Positions 1 through 8,989 are shown, counted from the first letter of the stretch. The stretch is DNA of 64,000 nt from Acidimangrovimonas sediminis (GCF_002871005.1 NZ_PHSN01000005.1:186001-250000), one strand, 5' to 3'. The notes: a model not told the origin generated them from the sequence alone. Made by a program: numbers and translations.

Positions 1-2
1 AC

Positions 3-326
3 AACAACCGCGTGCGCCGCTATCTGCGCGATCCGCTGGGGGTCGGCGAGGCGGAGATCCTGGGCTGGTACAGGCATTGGGTCGCGGTGACCTTCGCAAG
101 CCTCGAGGCGCAGCTGGCCCGGCACGGCAGGGACAGCACATATTGCTTCGGCGACCGGCCGGGCCTTGCCGAGGCCTGCCTGGTGCCGCAGATGGACAAT
201 GCGCGCCGGTTCGGCTGCGACCTCGGTGCCTATCCGCGGCTCCTGGCGGTCGATGCCGCCTGCCGCGGTCTCGACGCCTTCCGCCGCGCCGCGCCCGAGG
301 CCCAGCCCGACTATCCGGGCGGCTGA
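3..326 (+). CDS. maiA: Maleylacetoacetate isomerase, C-terminal part (cut by window start)
   Basis: The reading frame is open from the first bases of the window and ends with TGA at 324-326, so only about the last 107 residues are present. The segment CFGDRPGLAEACLVPQ followed by NARRFGCDL is typical of the C-terminal helical domain of the zeta-class glutathione S-transferase family, which isomerises maleylacetoacetate in tyrosine/homogentisate breakdown. The thioredoxin-like domain with the catalytic serine lies outside the window, so the enzyme name rests on the C-terminal signature alone. Another zeta-class GST is the main alternative. Confidence 0.75.
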   Translation, partial: NNRVRRYLRDPLGVGEAEILGWYRHWVAVTFASLEAQLARHGRDSTYCFGDRPGLAEACLVPQMDNARRFGCDLGAYPRLLAVDAACRGLDAFRRAAPEAQPDYPGG

Positions 327-330
327 GGCG

Positions 331-801
331 TTACTTCGCCTTCGCGTCGAAGGTGGCGCCGAAGATCTGCCTCTGCACCGCCTCGATCGTCTTGGGCAGG
401 TCGGCCATCTTGTAGGCGGCGATCCCCTCGGCATAGCCGGTATCCTGCGAGAAGTGCCATTCCACGGTGACGTAGGGCATCGCCAGCTTGGGCGCCTGGT
501 CGAGGGTCAGCGCCTTCATCCGGTCGAGGATCGCGGCGTCGACCAGCTTGCTCTCGGCCTCCGTCGTGGCGTGGGTCGCGGTCTTGTAGCCGGCCTTTCC
601 GTCGGTCTCGACCTCGGTCTTGCCCTCGGCGATCGACAGGTATTGCGATTGCGTCGGCGCGCCGTCCTCGCCGTGGGTCCAGAGGTAGATGCCCAGGGTC
701 AGCACCCGCCCGGCCCGGGCCGCGGCGGGCAGGGCCAGGCCGACGGCGAGGGCGGCACAGAACAGGATGGCAGCGGGGGCGGACAGGCGGGTCTGGCGCA
801 T
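331..801 (-). CDS. Small secreted protein of unknown function
   Basis: This is a 156-residue protein with a clear Sec signal peptide: a basic start (MRQTR), a hydrophobic stretch to about residue 24 and a likely cut after AAARA. The mature part of about 125 residues has no cysteines and no domain I recognise. It carries a THGEDGAPTQSQYL segment and ends in Lys/Ala. GGAGA lies a few bases before the ATG. It converges on the maiA-like gene and follows dcd on the same strand after a 70-bp gap, so co-transcription with dcd is possible. Export to the periplasm is inferred from the signal peptide; the function is unknown. Confidence 0.7.
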   Translation of the reverse strand: MRQTRLSAPAAILFCAALAVGLALPAAARAGRVLTLGIYLWTHGEDGAPTQSQYLSIAEGKTEVETDGKAGYKTATHATTEAESKLVDAAILDRMKALTLDQAPKLAMPYVTVEWHFSQDTGYAEGIAAYKMADLPKTIEAVQRQIFGATFDAKAK

Positions 802-871
802 GGGTCTCTCCGGGTTCGGGCCGGCGGGTGGCTGAGTGCACCGCCGGGCGCGCGGGCGCTGGCCCCGAGGT

Positions 872-1951
872 CTACCGCGCGCGGAAATGTTTTGAAAGCT
901 TCAGCCCCTGGCCCTGGTAGTTCGAAGCGATTCCCGCACCGTAAAGCGTGGCCGGGCGGGCGGCCATCCGCTCATAGACCAGCCGCCCGACGACCTGGCC
1001 GTGCTCCAGCACGAAGGGGGCCTCGTGGCAGCGCACTTCGAGCACTCCGCGCGAACCCGCGCCGCCGGCCTCGGCCCAGCCGAATCCCGGGTCGAAGAAG
1101 CCCGCGTAATGCACCCGGAACTCTCCCACCATGGCGAGGTAGGGGGCCATCTCGGCGGCGTGGTCTGGCGGGATCGTCACCGCCTCGCGGCTGACGAGAA
1201 TGTAGAAGGCGCCGGGGTCGAGGATGATCCGCCCCTCCCGCGTGCGTACCTCTTCCCAGAAGTCGGCGGCGTCGTACTGGCCGATCCGGTCGAGGTCGAT
1301 CACCCCGGTATGGGGCTTGGCGCGGTACCCCACGAGGTCGCCCTCGGCCGGTTGCAGGTCGACGGAGAAGCCCAGCCCGTCGGAGATCACCGCGCGGCCG
1401 GAGACAAGGCCCACGTCGGCGTGCAGGGCGGCAAGTTCGGTGTCGTCGAGCACCGCCTGGCCGCGGCGGAACCGGATCTGGTTCAGCCGCATGCCGGGGC
1501 GGACGAGGACGGAAAAGGAGCGCGGGCAGATCTCTGCCCAGAGCGGGCCATCGTAGCCCGGCGCGATACGGTCGAACTCGGTCCCGCCGTCGGTGATGGT
1601 GCGGGTCAGGAGGTCGAGGCGCCCGGTGGAGCTTTTCGCATTGGCGACGGCCTGGATCCCTTCGGGCAGTGCCAACCGCTCCATCAGCGGAACGAGGTAG
1701 ACGCAGCCCTTTTCCAGCACGGCACCGGGACGCAGGTCGATCTCGTGCATGCCGAATTCGGCGATCCGGTCCGCCACGCTCCGCCCCTCGCCAGCGAGGA
1801 AGGAAGCGCGCACGCGGTAGGCGCGGGTGCCGAGCCGCAGATCGAGGCTGGCAGGCTGCACCTGCCCCTCGGTGAAGGGGGTGTCGGCCGAGATCGCGCC
1901 ATCGGCGATCAGGGCCTTGAGGTCCTGCACGGGCAGCACGCCGGTCGTCAT
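872..1951 (-). CDS. dcd: 2'-deoxycytidine 5'-triphosphate deaminase, long two-domain form
   Basis: The protein has 359 residues, about twice the length of E. coli Dcd (193). It matches the long Dcd family of alphaproteobacteria, in which two dUTPase-like jelly-roll domains lie in one chain. The deaminase signature appears as NAKSSTGRLDLLTR in the N-terminal half, and a second related domain follows (residues about 190-350). The enzyme deaminates dCTP to dUTP and so feeds dTMP synthesis in the cytosol. The ATG at 1951 precedes MTTGVLPVQDLKALI, a typical family start. It sits alone between tRNA-Pro and the small secreted protein. Confidence 0.92.
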   Translation of the reverse strand: MTTGVLPVQDLKALIADGAISADTPFTEGQVQPASLDLRLGTRAYRVRASFLAGEGRSVADRIAEFGMHEIDLRPGAVLEKGCVYLVPLMERLALPEGIQAVANAKSSTGRLDLLTRTITDGGTEFDRIAPGYDGPLWAEICPRSFSVLVRPGMRLNQIRFRRGQAVLDDTELAALHADVGLVSGRAVISDGLGFSVDLQPAEGDLVGYRAKPHTGVIDLDRIGQYDAADFWEEVRTREGRIILDPGAFYILVSREAVTIPPDHAAEMAPYLAMVGEFRVHYAGFFDPGFGWAEAGGAGSRGVLEVRCHEAPFVLEHGQVVGRLVYERMAARPATLYGAGIASNYQGQGLKLSKHFRAR

Positions 1952-2049
1952 CTCGGTCCTCCGGTCATCGCTGGGTCCGGGTGGTGGTTTCGGCCGGCGT
2001 GGATGCCGGCGACGTCGGGGTGGCCTGCTGTGGACGCGGGGCCTGCGGC

Positions 2050-2086
2050 GGATACAAGAACGCCCGCACCCCGAAGGGTGCGGGCG
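2050..2086 (-). terminator. Rho-independent terminator of tRNA-Pro
   Basis: A perfect 11-bp stem (2061-2071 with 2076-2086) closes on a TTCG tetraloop (minus-strand reading). It is followed on the minus strand by TTCTTG. It lies 9 bp past the encoded CCA of the tRNA and ahead of dcd. Confidence 0.8.
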
Positions 2087-2095
2087 GTTCCTTGT

Positions 2096-2173
2096 TGGTC
2101 GGGCCGGCGAGATTCGAACTCGCGACCTTCCGCCCCCCAGACGGACGCGCTAACCAGGCTGCGCCACGGCCCG
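2096..2173 (-). tRNA. tRNA-Pro(GGG)
   Basis: The minus strand folds into a full cloverleaf of 78 nt with an encoded CCA. The acceptor stem is CGGGCCG/CGGCCCG, the D-arm GCGC...GCGC, the anticodon stem TCCGT/GCGGA with loop CTGGGGG, and the T-arm GCGAG-TTCGAAT-CTCGC. Loop positions 34-36 read GGG, so it decodes the CCC proline codon. The first acceptor base is C, opposite G72, as is usual for bacterial tRNA-Pro. Confidence 0.95.
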
Positions 2174-2237
2174 ACGGGGAGGACACATAACGGATTTGAC
2201 GGCGGGAGCAAGGGCCAATCCGCACCTTTCCGACCGC

Positions 2238-3380
2238 TTATTTCTGGCTGCGCCGGGCGTGGCCGGCCATCTTGGACCGGAGCCCGCGCAGGCGGTCGGC
2301 AAGTGTCGCCAGATCATCCCGCACGGCCCCTGCCTGAGCAGGGTCGATCGCCCGCAGGCGCGTGGCGAGGGTCGGGTGGCCGTCCTTTTCCTCGTCCGCC
2401 TCAGGGGGCATGTCCGCCGGGGCGAGGGGATCCGATGTCGCTTCTGCCGCGGCCTCCGGCGTCGTGTCTGATGGCACGTCCGCCGTCATGTCCTCTGCCG
2501 TGTCAGCGGGAGATTCCGGCTCGGGAGATTCTGGCTCGGGAGATTCGGGGACGGGAGATTCGGGGGCAGAGGCGGGGGGCTGCTCTGGCTGGTCCGACCC
2601 GGCGCGGGACTCGTCCGCGGTGGCTTCGTCCCGGACTGCCGGCGCCGGCGTGTCATCCAGTGTGCCATCCAATCCCGGGGCGTCCGGAACGGATCCGGCT
2701 GCGTCGGACGGCATGGTCGAGGGCGAGTCGAACAGGAATTCGTGCTGCGTGACGGAAGGGCCGGCAGGGGCGCCGGTCAGATCCTGGGCCAGATCTGCGG
2801 CCAGATCCTCATCGCGCGCCTCGTCGATCGTCTCTGCGATCTCCTCGTCGGCCACGCCGGGCGCATCAGCCTCAACTTCTGCGGCCCCGGCCTCGGCGGT
2901 TACGGAGGTCGTGGGCATACCGGGCGGGGCGGCCCCCGTGTCGGGCTGTACCGCTTTGGTTTCCGCCGACGCATCTTCCTCCGGCTCCGCCTCAGGGGTC
3001 GGGCGGGGGCGCTTCATGGGCACCACGTTGTCGACGGGGACCGGTCGGGGAGTAGGGGCGGTCACGGCATCCGCAAGGATCACGTCGCCCGCGCCGTCCT
3101 CGGCGGGACTGGTGCCCAGTTCGGCGACGTGACGGATCCCCTTTTCGCGCAGGATCTTCTGCACGCCGCGGATCGTCATGCCCTCGTCATGCAGAAGCTG
3201 TTTGATGCCACCCAGCAGCGCAACATCGGCAGGGCGGTAATAGCGCCGCCCGCCGGCGCGCTTCACCGGCTTGATCTGGCTGAAACGGCTTTCCCAGAAG
3301 CGCAGCACATGGGGTGGCGTGTCCAGCCACTCGGCGACCTCGCTGATCGTGCGGAAGGCGTCGGGCGACTTCTTTTCCAT
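2238..3380 (-). CDS. MerR-family regulator with long acidic tail
   Basis: Residues about 8-85 form a MerR-type winged helix: [19 protein letters not shown], then a [11 protein letters not shown] wing, then the [16 protein letters not shown] helix. The other roughly 290 residues are acidic low-complexity sequence rich in Pro, Glu, Asp and Ala, with PESPE repeats near residues 275-290, and end in a short basic helix. No effector-binding domain or metal-binding cysteines are seen. The start is 13 bp after the ihfA stop, so it closes the yceD-rpmF-plsX-fabH-ihfA run. MerR genes at this position are widespread in alphaproteobacteria; the target is not known to me. Confidence 0.85.
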   Translation of the reverse strand: MEKKSPDAFRTISEVAEWLDTPPHVLRFWESRFSQIKPVKRAGGRRYYRPADVALLGGIKQLLHDEGMTIRGVQKILREKGIRHVAELGTSPAEDGAGDVILADAVTAPTPRPVPVDNVVPMKRPRPTPEAEPEEDASAETKAVQPDTGAAPPGMPTTSVTAEAGAAEVEADAPGVADEEIAETIDEARDEDLAADLAQDLTGAPAGPSVTQHEFLFDSPSTMPSDAAGSVPDAPGLDGTLDDTPAPAVRDEATADESRAGSDQPEQPPASAPESPVPESPEPESPEPESPADTAEDMTADVPSDTTPEAAAEATSDPLAPADMPPEADEEKDGHPTLATRLRAIDPAQAGAVRDDLATLADRLRGLRSKMAGHARRSQK

Positions 3381-3393
3381 ACGCCTCGGCGCC

Positions 3394-3696
3394 TCAGCCC
3401 CTGTTGCCGGCGGCGACCCGGTCCTTCATCAGATGCGACGGGCGGAACGTCAGCACCCGGCGGGGATGGATCGGAACCTCTTCCCCGGTCTTGGGATTGC
3501 GGCCGACGCGGGCCGCCTTGTCGCGCACCGAGAATGTGCCGAAGGACGAGATCTTGACCGTCTCGCCCTGCGCCAGCGCATCCGACATGTACTGCAGCAC
3601 GCTTTCCACGAGCTGTGCGGATTCATTCCGTGAGAGTCCCACCTCACGAAAGACCGCTTCGCTCAGGTCCATCCGCGTCAACGTCTTGTCGCTCAT
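3394..3696 (-). CDS. ihfA: Integration host factor subunit alpha
   Basis: This 100-residue protein belongs to the HU/IHF DNA-bending family. It starts [22 protein letters not shown] and carries the beta-arm signature [17 protein letters not shown], whose proline intercalates into DNA. The [16 protein letters not shown] stretch favours the alpha subunit over beta or HU. IHF bends DNA as an alpha/beta heterodimer and helps regulation, recombination and replication. The partner ihfB is not in this window. It lies between fabH (119-bp gap with a possible promoter of its own) and the merR gene. Confidence 0.95.
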   Translation of the reverse strand: MSDKTLTRMDLSEAVFREVGLSRNESAQLVESVLQYMSDALAQGETVKISSFGTFSVRDKAARVGRNPKTGEEVPIHPRRVLTFRPSHLMKDRVAAGNRG

Positions 3697-3775
3697 CCTG
3701 TCCCCCCGGGTGACGGGCGCCCTTCACCGTGGCGCGCCCTGCGTTTGGCCAAAGGATGGGCGAGAAGAATTTCCG

Positions 3776-3787
3776 AGTCAATGTCAA
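3776..3787 (-). promoter_or_regulatory. Possible -35 region of ihfA (overlapping TTGAC boxes)
   Basis: In the 119-bp fabH-ihfA gap the minus strand reads TTGACATTGACT, two adjacent TTGAC boxes, about 80 bp before the ihfA start. No good -10 box lies at 17-bp spacing, so this is a weak call. Confidence 0.3.
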
Positions 3788-3815
3788 TGGCTTGCAAGCG
3801 GTGCTTGATACGCGA

Positions 3816-4790
3816 TTACCAGCGCAAAACCACCGAACCCCAGGCCAGGCCGCCACCGATCGCCTCGATCACGATCAGTTCCCCCGGCTTGATCTGACCG
3901 CGCGCGCGGCCGACCGAGAGGGCGAGGGGAATCGAGGCCGCCGAGGTGTTGCCATGGTCGGCCACGGTCTGCACCACGCGGTCCATCGGTACACCCATCT
4001 TGCGCGCGGTCGCGGTGATGATGCGGATGTTGGCCTGGTGCGGCACGATCCAGTCGATGTCGTCGCCGCTGAGCCCGAGGCTTTCCAGCGCGGCATGCGC
4101 GGTCTGGGCGAGCTTTTCCACCGCGTGGCGGAACACTTCCTTGCCGTGCATGCGCAGGTGACCGGCGGTGCCGGTCTTCGACACGCCGCCATCGACGAAG
4201 AGGATGTCGCGGAAGCGGCCGTCGGAATGCAGGTCGGTCGCGAGGATGCCGCGGTCGCTGGCATCGCCCTTGCCCTCGCCGGCCTCGAGGATCAGCGCAC
4301 CCGCGCCGTCACCGAAGAGTACGCAGGTGGAGCGGTCGGTCCAGTCCATGATCCGGCTGAAGGTCTCGGCCCCGATCACCATGACGCGTTTTGCCTGCCC
4401 CGCCACGATCAGCGCGTTGGCATTGGCCAGCGCATAGACGAAACCCGCGCAGACCGCCTGGACGTCGAAGGCGAAGCCGTGGGTCATGCCCAGGCGTTCC
4501 TGCACCATGGTGGCGACGGAGGGAAAGGTCAGGTCCGGGGTGGAGGTGGCGACGATGATCGCGTCGAGGTCTTCCACCTCAAGGCCGGCGTCGGCCAGGG
4601 CCGCCCGCGCGGCATGCGCCGCGAGGTCCGAGGTGGTCTCATCCTCCGCCGCGAAATGGCGCCGCTCGATCCCCGATCTGGTGCGGATCCATTCGTCGGA
4701 CGTGTCCAGCGTCTCTTCGAATTCGCTGTTCGGCACGATGCGCGCGGGAAGGTAATGCCCGACGCCCTTGACCACGGCGCGTGTTGTCAT
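3816..4790 (-). CDS. fabH: Beta-ketoacyl-ACP synthase III
   Basis: The 324-residue protein has the full thiolase-fold signature set of FabH: the catalytic cysteine in VQAVCAGFVYA (about residue 113), the histidine in VPHQANIRI and the asparagine in ADHGNTSAAS. It condenses acetyl-CoA with malonyl-ACP to start fatty-acid synthesis in the cytosol. Its ATG overlaps the plsX stop by 4 bp (ATGA), showing translational coupling. The RTRSGIERRHFA segment near residue 36 is also typical. Confidence 0.96.
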   Translation of the reverse strand: MTTRAVVKGVGHYLPARIVPNSEFEETLDTSDEWIRTRSGIERRHFAAEDETTSDLAAHAARAALADAGLEVEDLDAIIVATSTPDLTFPSVATMVQERLGMTHGFAFDVQAVCAGFVYALANANALIVAGQAKRVMVIGAETFSRIMDWTDRSTCVLFGDGAGALILEAGEGKGDASDRGILATDLHSDGRFRDILFVDGGVSKTGTAGHLRMHGKEVFRHAVEKLAQTAHAALESLGLSGDDIDWIVPHQANIRIITATARKMGVPMDRVVQTVADHGNTSAASIPLALSVGRARGQIKPGELIVIEAIGGGLAWGSVVLRW

Positions 4791-5941
4791 TCCGTCCCAC
4801 TCTTGCTGCCGCCCATACCGGTTGACCCGGTGGCTGCGGCGCCCTCATCCTGCCCCTCAGGGGCGGCATCCTGCATCGGCCCGGCGGCGGATGCAACCCG
4901 CGCCGCCAGCCGGTCGCGGAAGTTCGACCGCGCCAGCTGCGAGGCCAGATCCAGTGCCGCGGCGATCCCGGTCGCGTCGGCCGAGCCGTGGGATTTCACC
5001 ACCGTGCCATTGAGCCCGAGGAACACGCCGCCATTGACGCGCCGGGGGTCGATCCGGCGCTGGAACCGCCTGAGCGAGGTCAGCGCCAGAAGGGCCGCGA
5101 TCCGGCTGAGCGGGGTCGCCCTGAAGGCGTCGCCCAGGAAATCGGCGATCAGCTTGGCCGTGCCCTCGCCGGTCTTGAGCGCGACGTTGCCGGTGAAGCC
5201 GTCGGTCACGATGACGTCGACCCGGTCCGAGGGCAGGTCGCCGCCCTCGACGAAACCTACGTAGTCGAAGCTGCCCGCCTCGGTCGCCGCCGAGATCAGC
5301 TCCTGCGCTTGCTTGAGCTCGGCGCGGCCCTTGTGTTCCTCGGTGCCGACGTTCAGCAGGCCGACGCGGGGGCGCGAGAGGCCCATCCCGTTGCGGGCGT
5401 AGGAGGCGCCCATCAGCGCGTATTGCAGGAGGTCTGGCGCATCGGCCTTGATGTCGGCGCCGACGTCGAGCATCAGGTTGAACCCCTGCGGGTTGCGCGA
5501 CGGCCACATGCAGGCGATGGCAGGGCGGTTCACCCCCTCGAGCTTGCGCAGGCGGATCATCGACAGCGCCATCAGCGCGCCGGTATTGCCGCAGGACACC
5601 GCCGCACCAGCCTGGCCCTCGCGCACGCTTTCGAGCGTGCCGTACATCGAGGTGCCCTTGGCGTTGCGCACGACCTGGCTGGGCTTTTCGTCCATCGTCA
5701 CGACGCCGGTGGCGGGGCAGATCGTGACCCGCCCCTCAAGGTGGCGCCGCTTGTGCAGCAGCCGCGTCAGCTCGGTCTCGTCGCCATGCAGAAGGATATG
5801 GACGTCGCTGGTGCGGGCCGCGAATTTCTCAATCCCGGCCACGACTGCGGCGGGGCCGCGGTCGCCGCCCATCGCGTCGACCGAGATCACGATCGGGTGT
5901 CCGGCCGTCTGGCTGGCCTGCCGAGACTCGGTTCCGGTCAT
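4787..5941 (-). CDS. plsX: Phosphate acyltransferase PlsX
   Basis: PlsX turns acyl-ACP into acyl-phosphate for PlsY, the first step of phospholipid synthesis. The family start VISVDAMGGDRGPAAVV lies at about residues 17-33, followed by SCGNTGALMALSMIRL and NVGTEEHKG. I chose the ATG at 5941 (MTGTESRQ), giving 384 residues. The frame is open further upstream, but the extra Arg-rich sequence is not family-like. It follows rpmF by 126 bp and overlaps fabH by 4 bp, the standard alphaproteobacterial arrangement. The C-terminal 30 residues are Gly/Ala-rich and probably disordered. Confidence 0.95.
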   Translation of the reverse strand: MTGTESRQASQTAGHPIVISVDAMGGDRGPAAVVAGIEKFAARTSDVHILLHGDETELTRLLHKRRHLEGRVTICPATGVVTMDEKPSQVVRNAKGTSMYGTLESVREGQAGAAVSCGNTGALMALSMIRLRKLEGVNRPAIACMWPSRNPQGFNLMLDVGADIKADAPDLLQYALMGASYARNGMGLSRPRVGLLNVGTEEHKGRAELKQAQELISAATEAGSFDYVGFVEGGDLPSDRVDVIVTDGFTGNVALKTGEGTAKLIADFLGDAFRATPLSRIAALLALTSLRRFQRRIDPRRVNGGVFLGLNGTVVKSHGSADATGIAAALDLASQLARSNFRDRLAARVASAAGPMQDAAPEGQDEGAAATGSTGMGGSKSGTE

Positions 5942-6067
5942 GCCGGCCTCCCTACGGGCATGCGGTACGACCCGGGCCGCCGCGCGATGGCGGTGCCGGA
6001 GGGTCGAAAAAGGCCGACGGGCCCCGCGGGCCGGCCGGCCATCCATCGCGTGTCGGAGCGGGCGGGC

Positions 6068-6274
6068 TTACGCCGCGTCGTCGTCCAGGTCGGCTTCGTC
6101 CACCGACGCGATGACTTCGCGCGAATCGTAGTGGCCGCAGGACGGGCAGACGTGGTGCGGGCGCTTGAGCTCGCCGCACTCCGCGCATTCGTGCGGGTTC
6201 GCTGCGACCAGTGCATCATGGGCGCGGCGCATGTTGCGGCGGGATTTCGTAACGCGGTTCTGCGGGACAGCCAT
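6068..6274 (-). CDS. rpmF: 50S ribosomal protein L32
   Basis: This 68-residue protein begins [21 protein letters not shown], the bL32 signature. It has two Cys pairs (CAEC and CPSC) that form the zinc ribbon. The acidic tail EADLDDDAA is common in alphaproteobacteria. A GAGG box precedes the ATG by 8 bases. It is encoded between yceD and plsX, linking ribosome supply to lipid synthesis. Confidence 0.97.
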   Translation of the reverse strand: MAVPQNRVTKSRRNMRRAHDALVAANPHECAECGELKRPHHVCPSCGHYDSREVIASVDEADLDDDAA

Positions 6275-6527
6275 GTGTCAACCTCGGGTCTGTCGTGGGG
6301 GCGGGCCCCGGTGTCTTTTTGTGCGGAAATCAGGGTTGCGGCCGCTGCCGCGACATGCCGAGTCCCGCGATGTAAACGAGGCGCGGAACATACTGGGATT
6401 CTGATCCGGTGCAAGTCTTTTCTAACCCCTGTCCTTGCGGCCGCCTGGCCGCCGTCGCGCCGCCTGTCGTTCTGGCGGCTGCGCGACCTGGTCGTGCGGC
6501 CCCGTGATGCGGTTCCGTGATGCGGGC

Positions 6528-7094
6528 CTATGCGTTCCCCTCGCCGTCACCCTCCAGTTTCTTGCGCAATGCCGCAAGCCCTGCGAACGGCTTGACCGCG
6601 TCGTCGGTCAGCGGCGCCGTTCCCGGCGGGCCGTAGTCGGCGGTGTCCAGCGCGGCGTCGTCCGCGCGGGGGTAGAGGGGCATCGCCAGCGCCAGCGCCT
6701 CGATCATCACGGCGGCGGGGTCGATCACCTCGGGCAGCGGCTCGGCGCTGTCGTCCTCCGGCATCTCGACCTCGTCGCCCATATCCGAGGGGGCGGGCAT
6801 GTCTGCGAGGTAGCGCCGGAACACCTCTTCCTCGATCCGGGTCGTGACCGGGGCGAGGGTGACGACGCAGGGCTGCACCACGGTCGCGCCCAGCCGCCCC
6901 TCGAGCACGAAGTCGTGACGGCCCTCGGCACGCAGCTCTCCGGTGAACGACAATTTGCGCACCGCGTCAGCCCCCACCAGCCGCGCGACAAGCTCGAGGT
7001 CGGCCCCCTCGGGGCGCAGGTCGAAACGCTTGGGTTTGCGTGCCGGCAGATCGGCCACGCGCAGCGGCAGCGATACGGGAAGCGGTTCTGTCAT
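6528..7094 (-). CDS. yceD: YceD-family protein (DUF177)
   Basis: The 188-residue protein matches the DUF177/YceD family, nearly always encoded just before rpmF. It shows LSFTGELRAEGRHDFVLEG, then VVQPCVVTLAPVTTRIEEEV, then an acidic segment and the C-terminal family motif PFAGLAALRKKLEG. In plants and some bacteria the family is linked to 23S rRNA accumulation; a role in ribosome assembly here is inferred. The ATG at 7094 is preceded by AAGGA at a good distance. It is divergent from bamE with about 240 bp between the starts. Confidence 0.9.
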   Translation of the reverse strand: MTEPLPVSLPLRVADLPARKPKRFDLRPEGADLELVARLVGADAVRKLSFTGELRAEGRHDFVLEGRLGATVVQPCVVTLAPVTTRIEEEVFRRYLADMPAPSDMGDEVEMPEDDSAEPLPEVIDPAAVMIEALALAMPLYPRADDAALDTADYGPPGTAPLTDDAVKPFAGLAALRKKLEGDGEGNA

Positions 7095-7332
7095 TGGCGT
7101 GTCCTTCCTTCGCGGTCGCCGCGCCGGCCCGCATCGACCCGCCGTCGCGCGCGTTCTGCGCGGCTGCGACGTGGCCGCGGGCGGCATGGGGGTATTCCCC
7201 CGGCGGCCGCTTTCCCCGGTGCGGAGCGGGTTTCTCCCGCCTCAATATAGGGCACGCGTTCCTTCCTTGAACCCGCGCCGTTCCTTCTGTAAGCCGGATA
7301 AAAGGCTTGAGGCGGCAAGGCAAGAGGTTGGG

Positions 7333-7797
7333 ATGAGAGTGGCGCTTGACCGGATGCGCGGCGGCTTGGTGGGCGTTGCGCTCATCATGCTCGGGGCCTG
7401 TACCCCCATCTACACCAACCACGGCTATGCCCCCGACGCCCAGCAGCTTTCGGACATCAAGGTCGGCAAGGATACCCGCGATACGGTGCGCCAGAAGATC
7501 GGCGACCCCTCTACCGCCGGGCTGATGAAGCCGGCCGAATGGTTCTATGTCCAGAGCCGGTTCAAGACCGTGGGGGCCGGCGCGCGCAAGGAAATCGACC
7601 GCCAGGTCGTGGCGATCAGCTTCGACAAGGCCGGCCGGGTCGAGAACGTCGAGCGATTCGGCCTGGCGCAGGGCAATGTCGTGACGCTGAGCCGTCGCGT
7701 GACCACCCAGAACGTCAAGGGCACGACCTTCCTGCGGCAGCTGTTCGGCTCGATCGGCAACTTCTCGGCCCAGCAGTTCCTCGACCAGCAGAAGTGA
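7333..7797 (+). CDS. bamE: Outer-membrane assembly lipoprotein BamE (SmpA/OmlA family)
   Basis: The 154-residue protein has a lipoprotein signal with lipobox LGAC (cysteine near residue 23). The mature part carries the SmpA/OmlA core: IKVGKDTRDTVRQKIGDPS, WFYVQSRFK and the strand VAISFDKAGRVENVERF. BamE is part of the Bam complex that folds beta-barrel proteins into the outer membrane. The ATG at 7333 follows an AGAGG-like site. The FLRQLFGSIGNFSAQQFL tail is shared by alphaproteobacterial BamE proteins as I recall them. Confidence 0.9.
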   Translation: MRVALDRMRGGLVGVALIMLGACTPIYTNHGYAPDAQQLSDIKVGKDTRDTVRQKIGDPSTAGLMKPAEWFYVQSRFKTVGAGARKEIDRQVVAISFDKAGRVENVERFGLAQGNVVTLSRRVTTQNVKGTTFLRQLFGSIGNFSAQQFLDQQK

Positions 7798-8082
7798 TCC
7801 GGTCCCGGGTCGCCGCCCCGCAGGGCGGCGCAGCCCGGCGCGCGGCCTCGGCCCGCACTGCGGGGCGTGGCCTTGTTGCCGGGCCCGGGCGCGTCGCCGG
7901 GTTCCTGCTGCCTGGATGCCACCGCCCCCCGACTTGCCACCGCCCCCCGACTTGCCACCGCCTTGCCGCGCCCCTGCCGCGGTGGCGTCTTCGCGACGTC
8001 ATCATTGCCGTGCTAGACTGTGGCGGAGGGCAGAGGGCCGGGACGGGCCCGCGCCGGACGGGGCTCGCACGGGGAACGCGCC
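7798..8082. repeat. bamE-olsB intergenic region with 18-bp tandem repeat
   Basis: The gap holds a tandem repeat of unit GCCACCGCCCCCCGACTT: two full copies at 7918-7935 and 7936-7953 and a partial third to 7964. The rest is GC-rich with no gene. The repeat is strongly C-biased on the plus strand. Confidence 0.75.
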
Positions 8083-8832
8083 ATGTTGCCACTTCGCAAG
8101 GGCCGGTTCGAGGCCCGCATCGCCGGGACGCCCGAGGATATCGGCGCGGCGCAGCGGCTGCGCTGGCTGGCCTTTCGCGGCACCGCCGCGGCGGGTGAGG
8201 CGGGGCTCGATGCCGACGCCTTCGATCCGCGCTGCACCCATGTGCTGATCGAGGAGCGCGGCACCGGCACGCTGGTGGCCTGTTTCCGCATCCTGCCGCT
8301 GGCCGGCGGGCGCGAGATCGGCCAGAGCTATTCGGCGCAGTATTACGAGCTGTCCGCGCTCGAGCGGTTCGAGGGAAAGATGGTGGAGATGGGGCGGTTC
8401 TGCCTGCATCCGGCGTGGCACGACCCCGATATCCTGCGCGTCGCCTGGGCGGCGATGACGCGTTACGTCGATCAGCAGGGGGTGGAGATGCTGTTCGGCT
8501 GCTCGTCCTTCCATGGCACCGAGGCGGAAGAATACCTGGACGCCTTTGCCATGCTGAAGGAAAGCCACCTTGCGCCGCGGCGCTGGCTGCCGCGGGTCCG
8601 CGCGCCCGAGGTGTTCCGCTTCGCGCGCGTACTGCGCCGGCGCAAGCCGGATGCGAAGCGCGCCATGCTGAAGATGCCACCGCTCCTGCGGACCTACCTC
8701 GTGATGGGCGGCTGGGTGTCGGATCATGCCGTGGTCGATCGCGACATGGGCACGCTGCACGTCTTCACCGGGCTGGAGATCCGGGCGATCCCGCCGGCGC
8801 GGGCGCGGCTCCTCCGGGCGGTCGCGGGCTGA
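8083..8832 (+). CDS. olsB: OlsB-like N-acyltransferase (GNAT fold)
   Basis: The 249-residue protein resembles OlsB, which acylates ornithine with a 3-hydroxyacyl-ACP in the first step of ornithine-lipid synthesis. Visible family features are AQRLRWLAFRG near the N-terminus, VACFRILPL, the SYSAQYYELSAL stretch and EMGRFCLHP. The ATG at 8083 was preferred because upstream in-frame sequence is only Gly/Arg-rich. In Rhodobacter species olsB usually pairs with olsA; no acyltransferase partner follows here, where an inserted element and uup lie instead. Another hemolysin-type GNAT acyltransferase is the alternative. Confidence 0.68.
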   Translation: MLPLRKGRFEARIAGTPEDIGAAQRLRWLAFRGTAAAGEAGLDADAFDPRCTHVLIEERGTGTLVACFRILPLAGGREIGQSYSAQYYELSALERFEGKMVEMGRFCLHPAWHDPDILRVAWAAMTRYVDQQGVEMLFGCSSFHGTEAEEYLDAFAMLKESHLAPRRWLPRVRAPEVFRFARVLRRRKPDAKRAMLKMPPLLRTYLVMGGWVSDHAVVDRDMGTLHVFTGLEIRAIPPARARLLRAVAG

Positions 8833-8884
8833 GGCGGCGCGCCTTTTTTCGTCGAAAAAAGGCAGGTTCGGGGGCGCTGCCCCC

Positions 8885-8950
8885 ATCGCCGGTGTCGCGT
8901 GCGACACCGGCGATCCCCCCGGGATATTTTCGCTCAGAAGAAGGGGCGGG
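8885..8950. repeat. Perfect 14-bp inverted repeat plus dispersed TATTTT...GAAG motif
   Basis: Bases 8885-8898 and 8901-8914 are perfect inverted copies of ATCGCCGGTGTCGC with a 2-base centre. They are followed by CCCCCC and GGGATATTTTCGCTCAGAAG (8921-8940). The layout, a GC-rich hairpin followed by a TATTT-containing tail, recurs near 28094, 34599, 38366, 41237 and 49641. It lacks a T-run, so it is not a normal terminator. Confidence 0.7.
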
Positions 8951-8989
8951 TGCGCGGCCGGAAGACAGGAGCAGGGGGCCGGGCAAGCC

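Noticed and set aside
8885-8914. Perfect 14-bp inverted repeat as a rho-independent terminator for the OlsB-like gene
   Set aside because: It is followed by a run of C and then TATTTT, not a T-run at the stem foot; it matches the dispersed repeat layout better.
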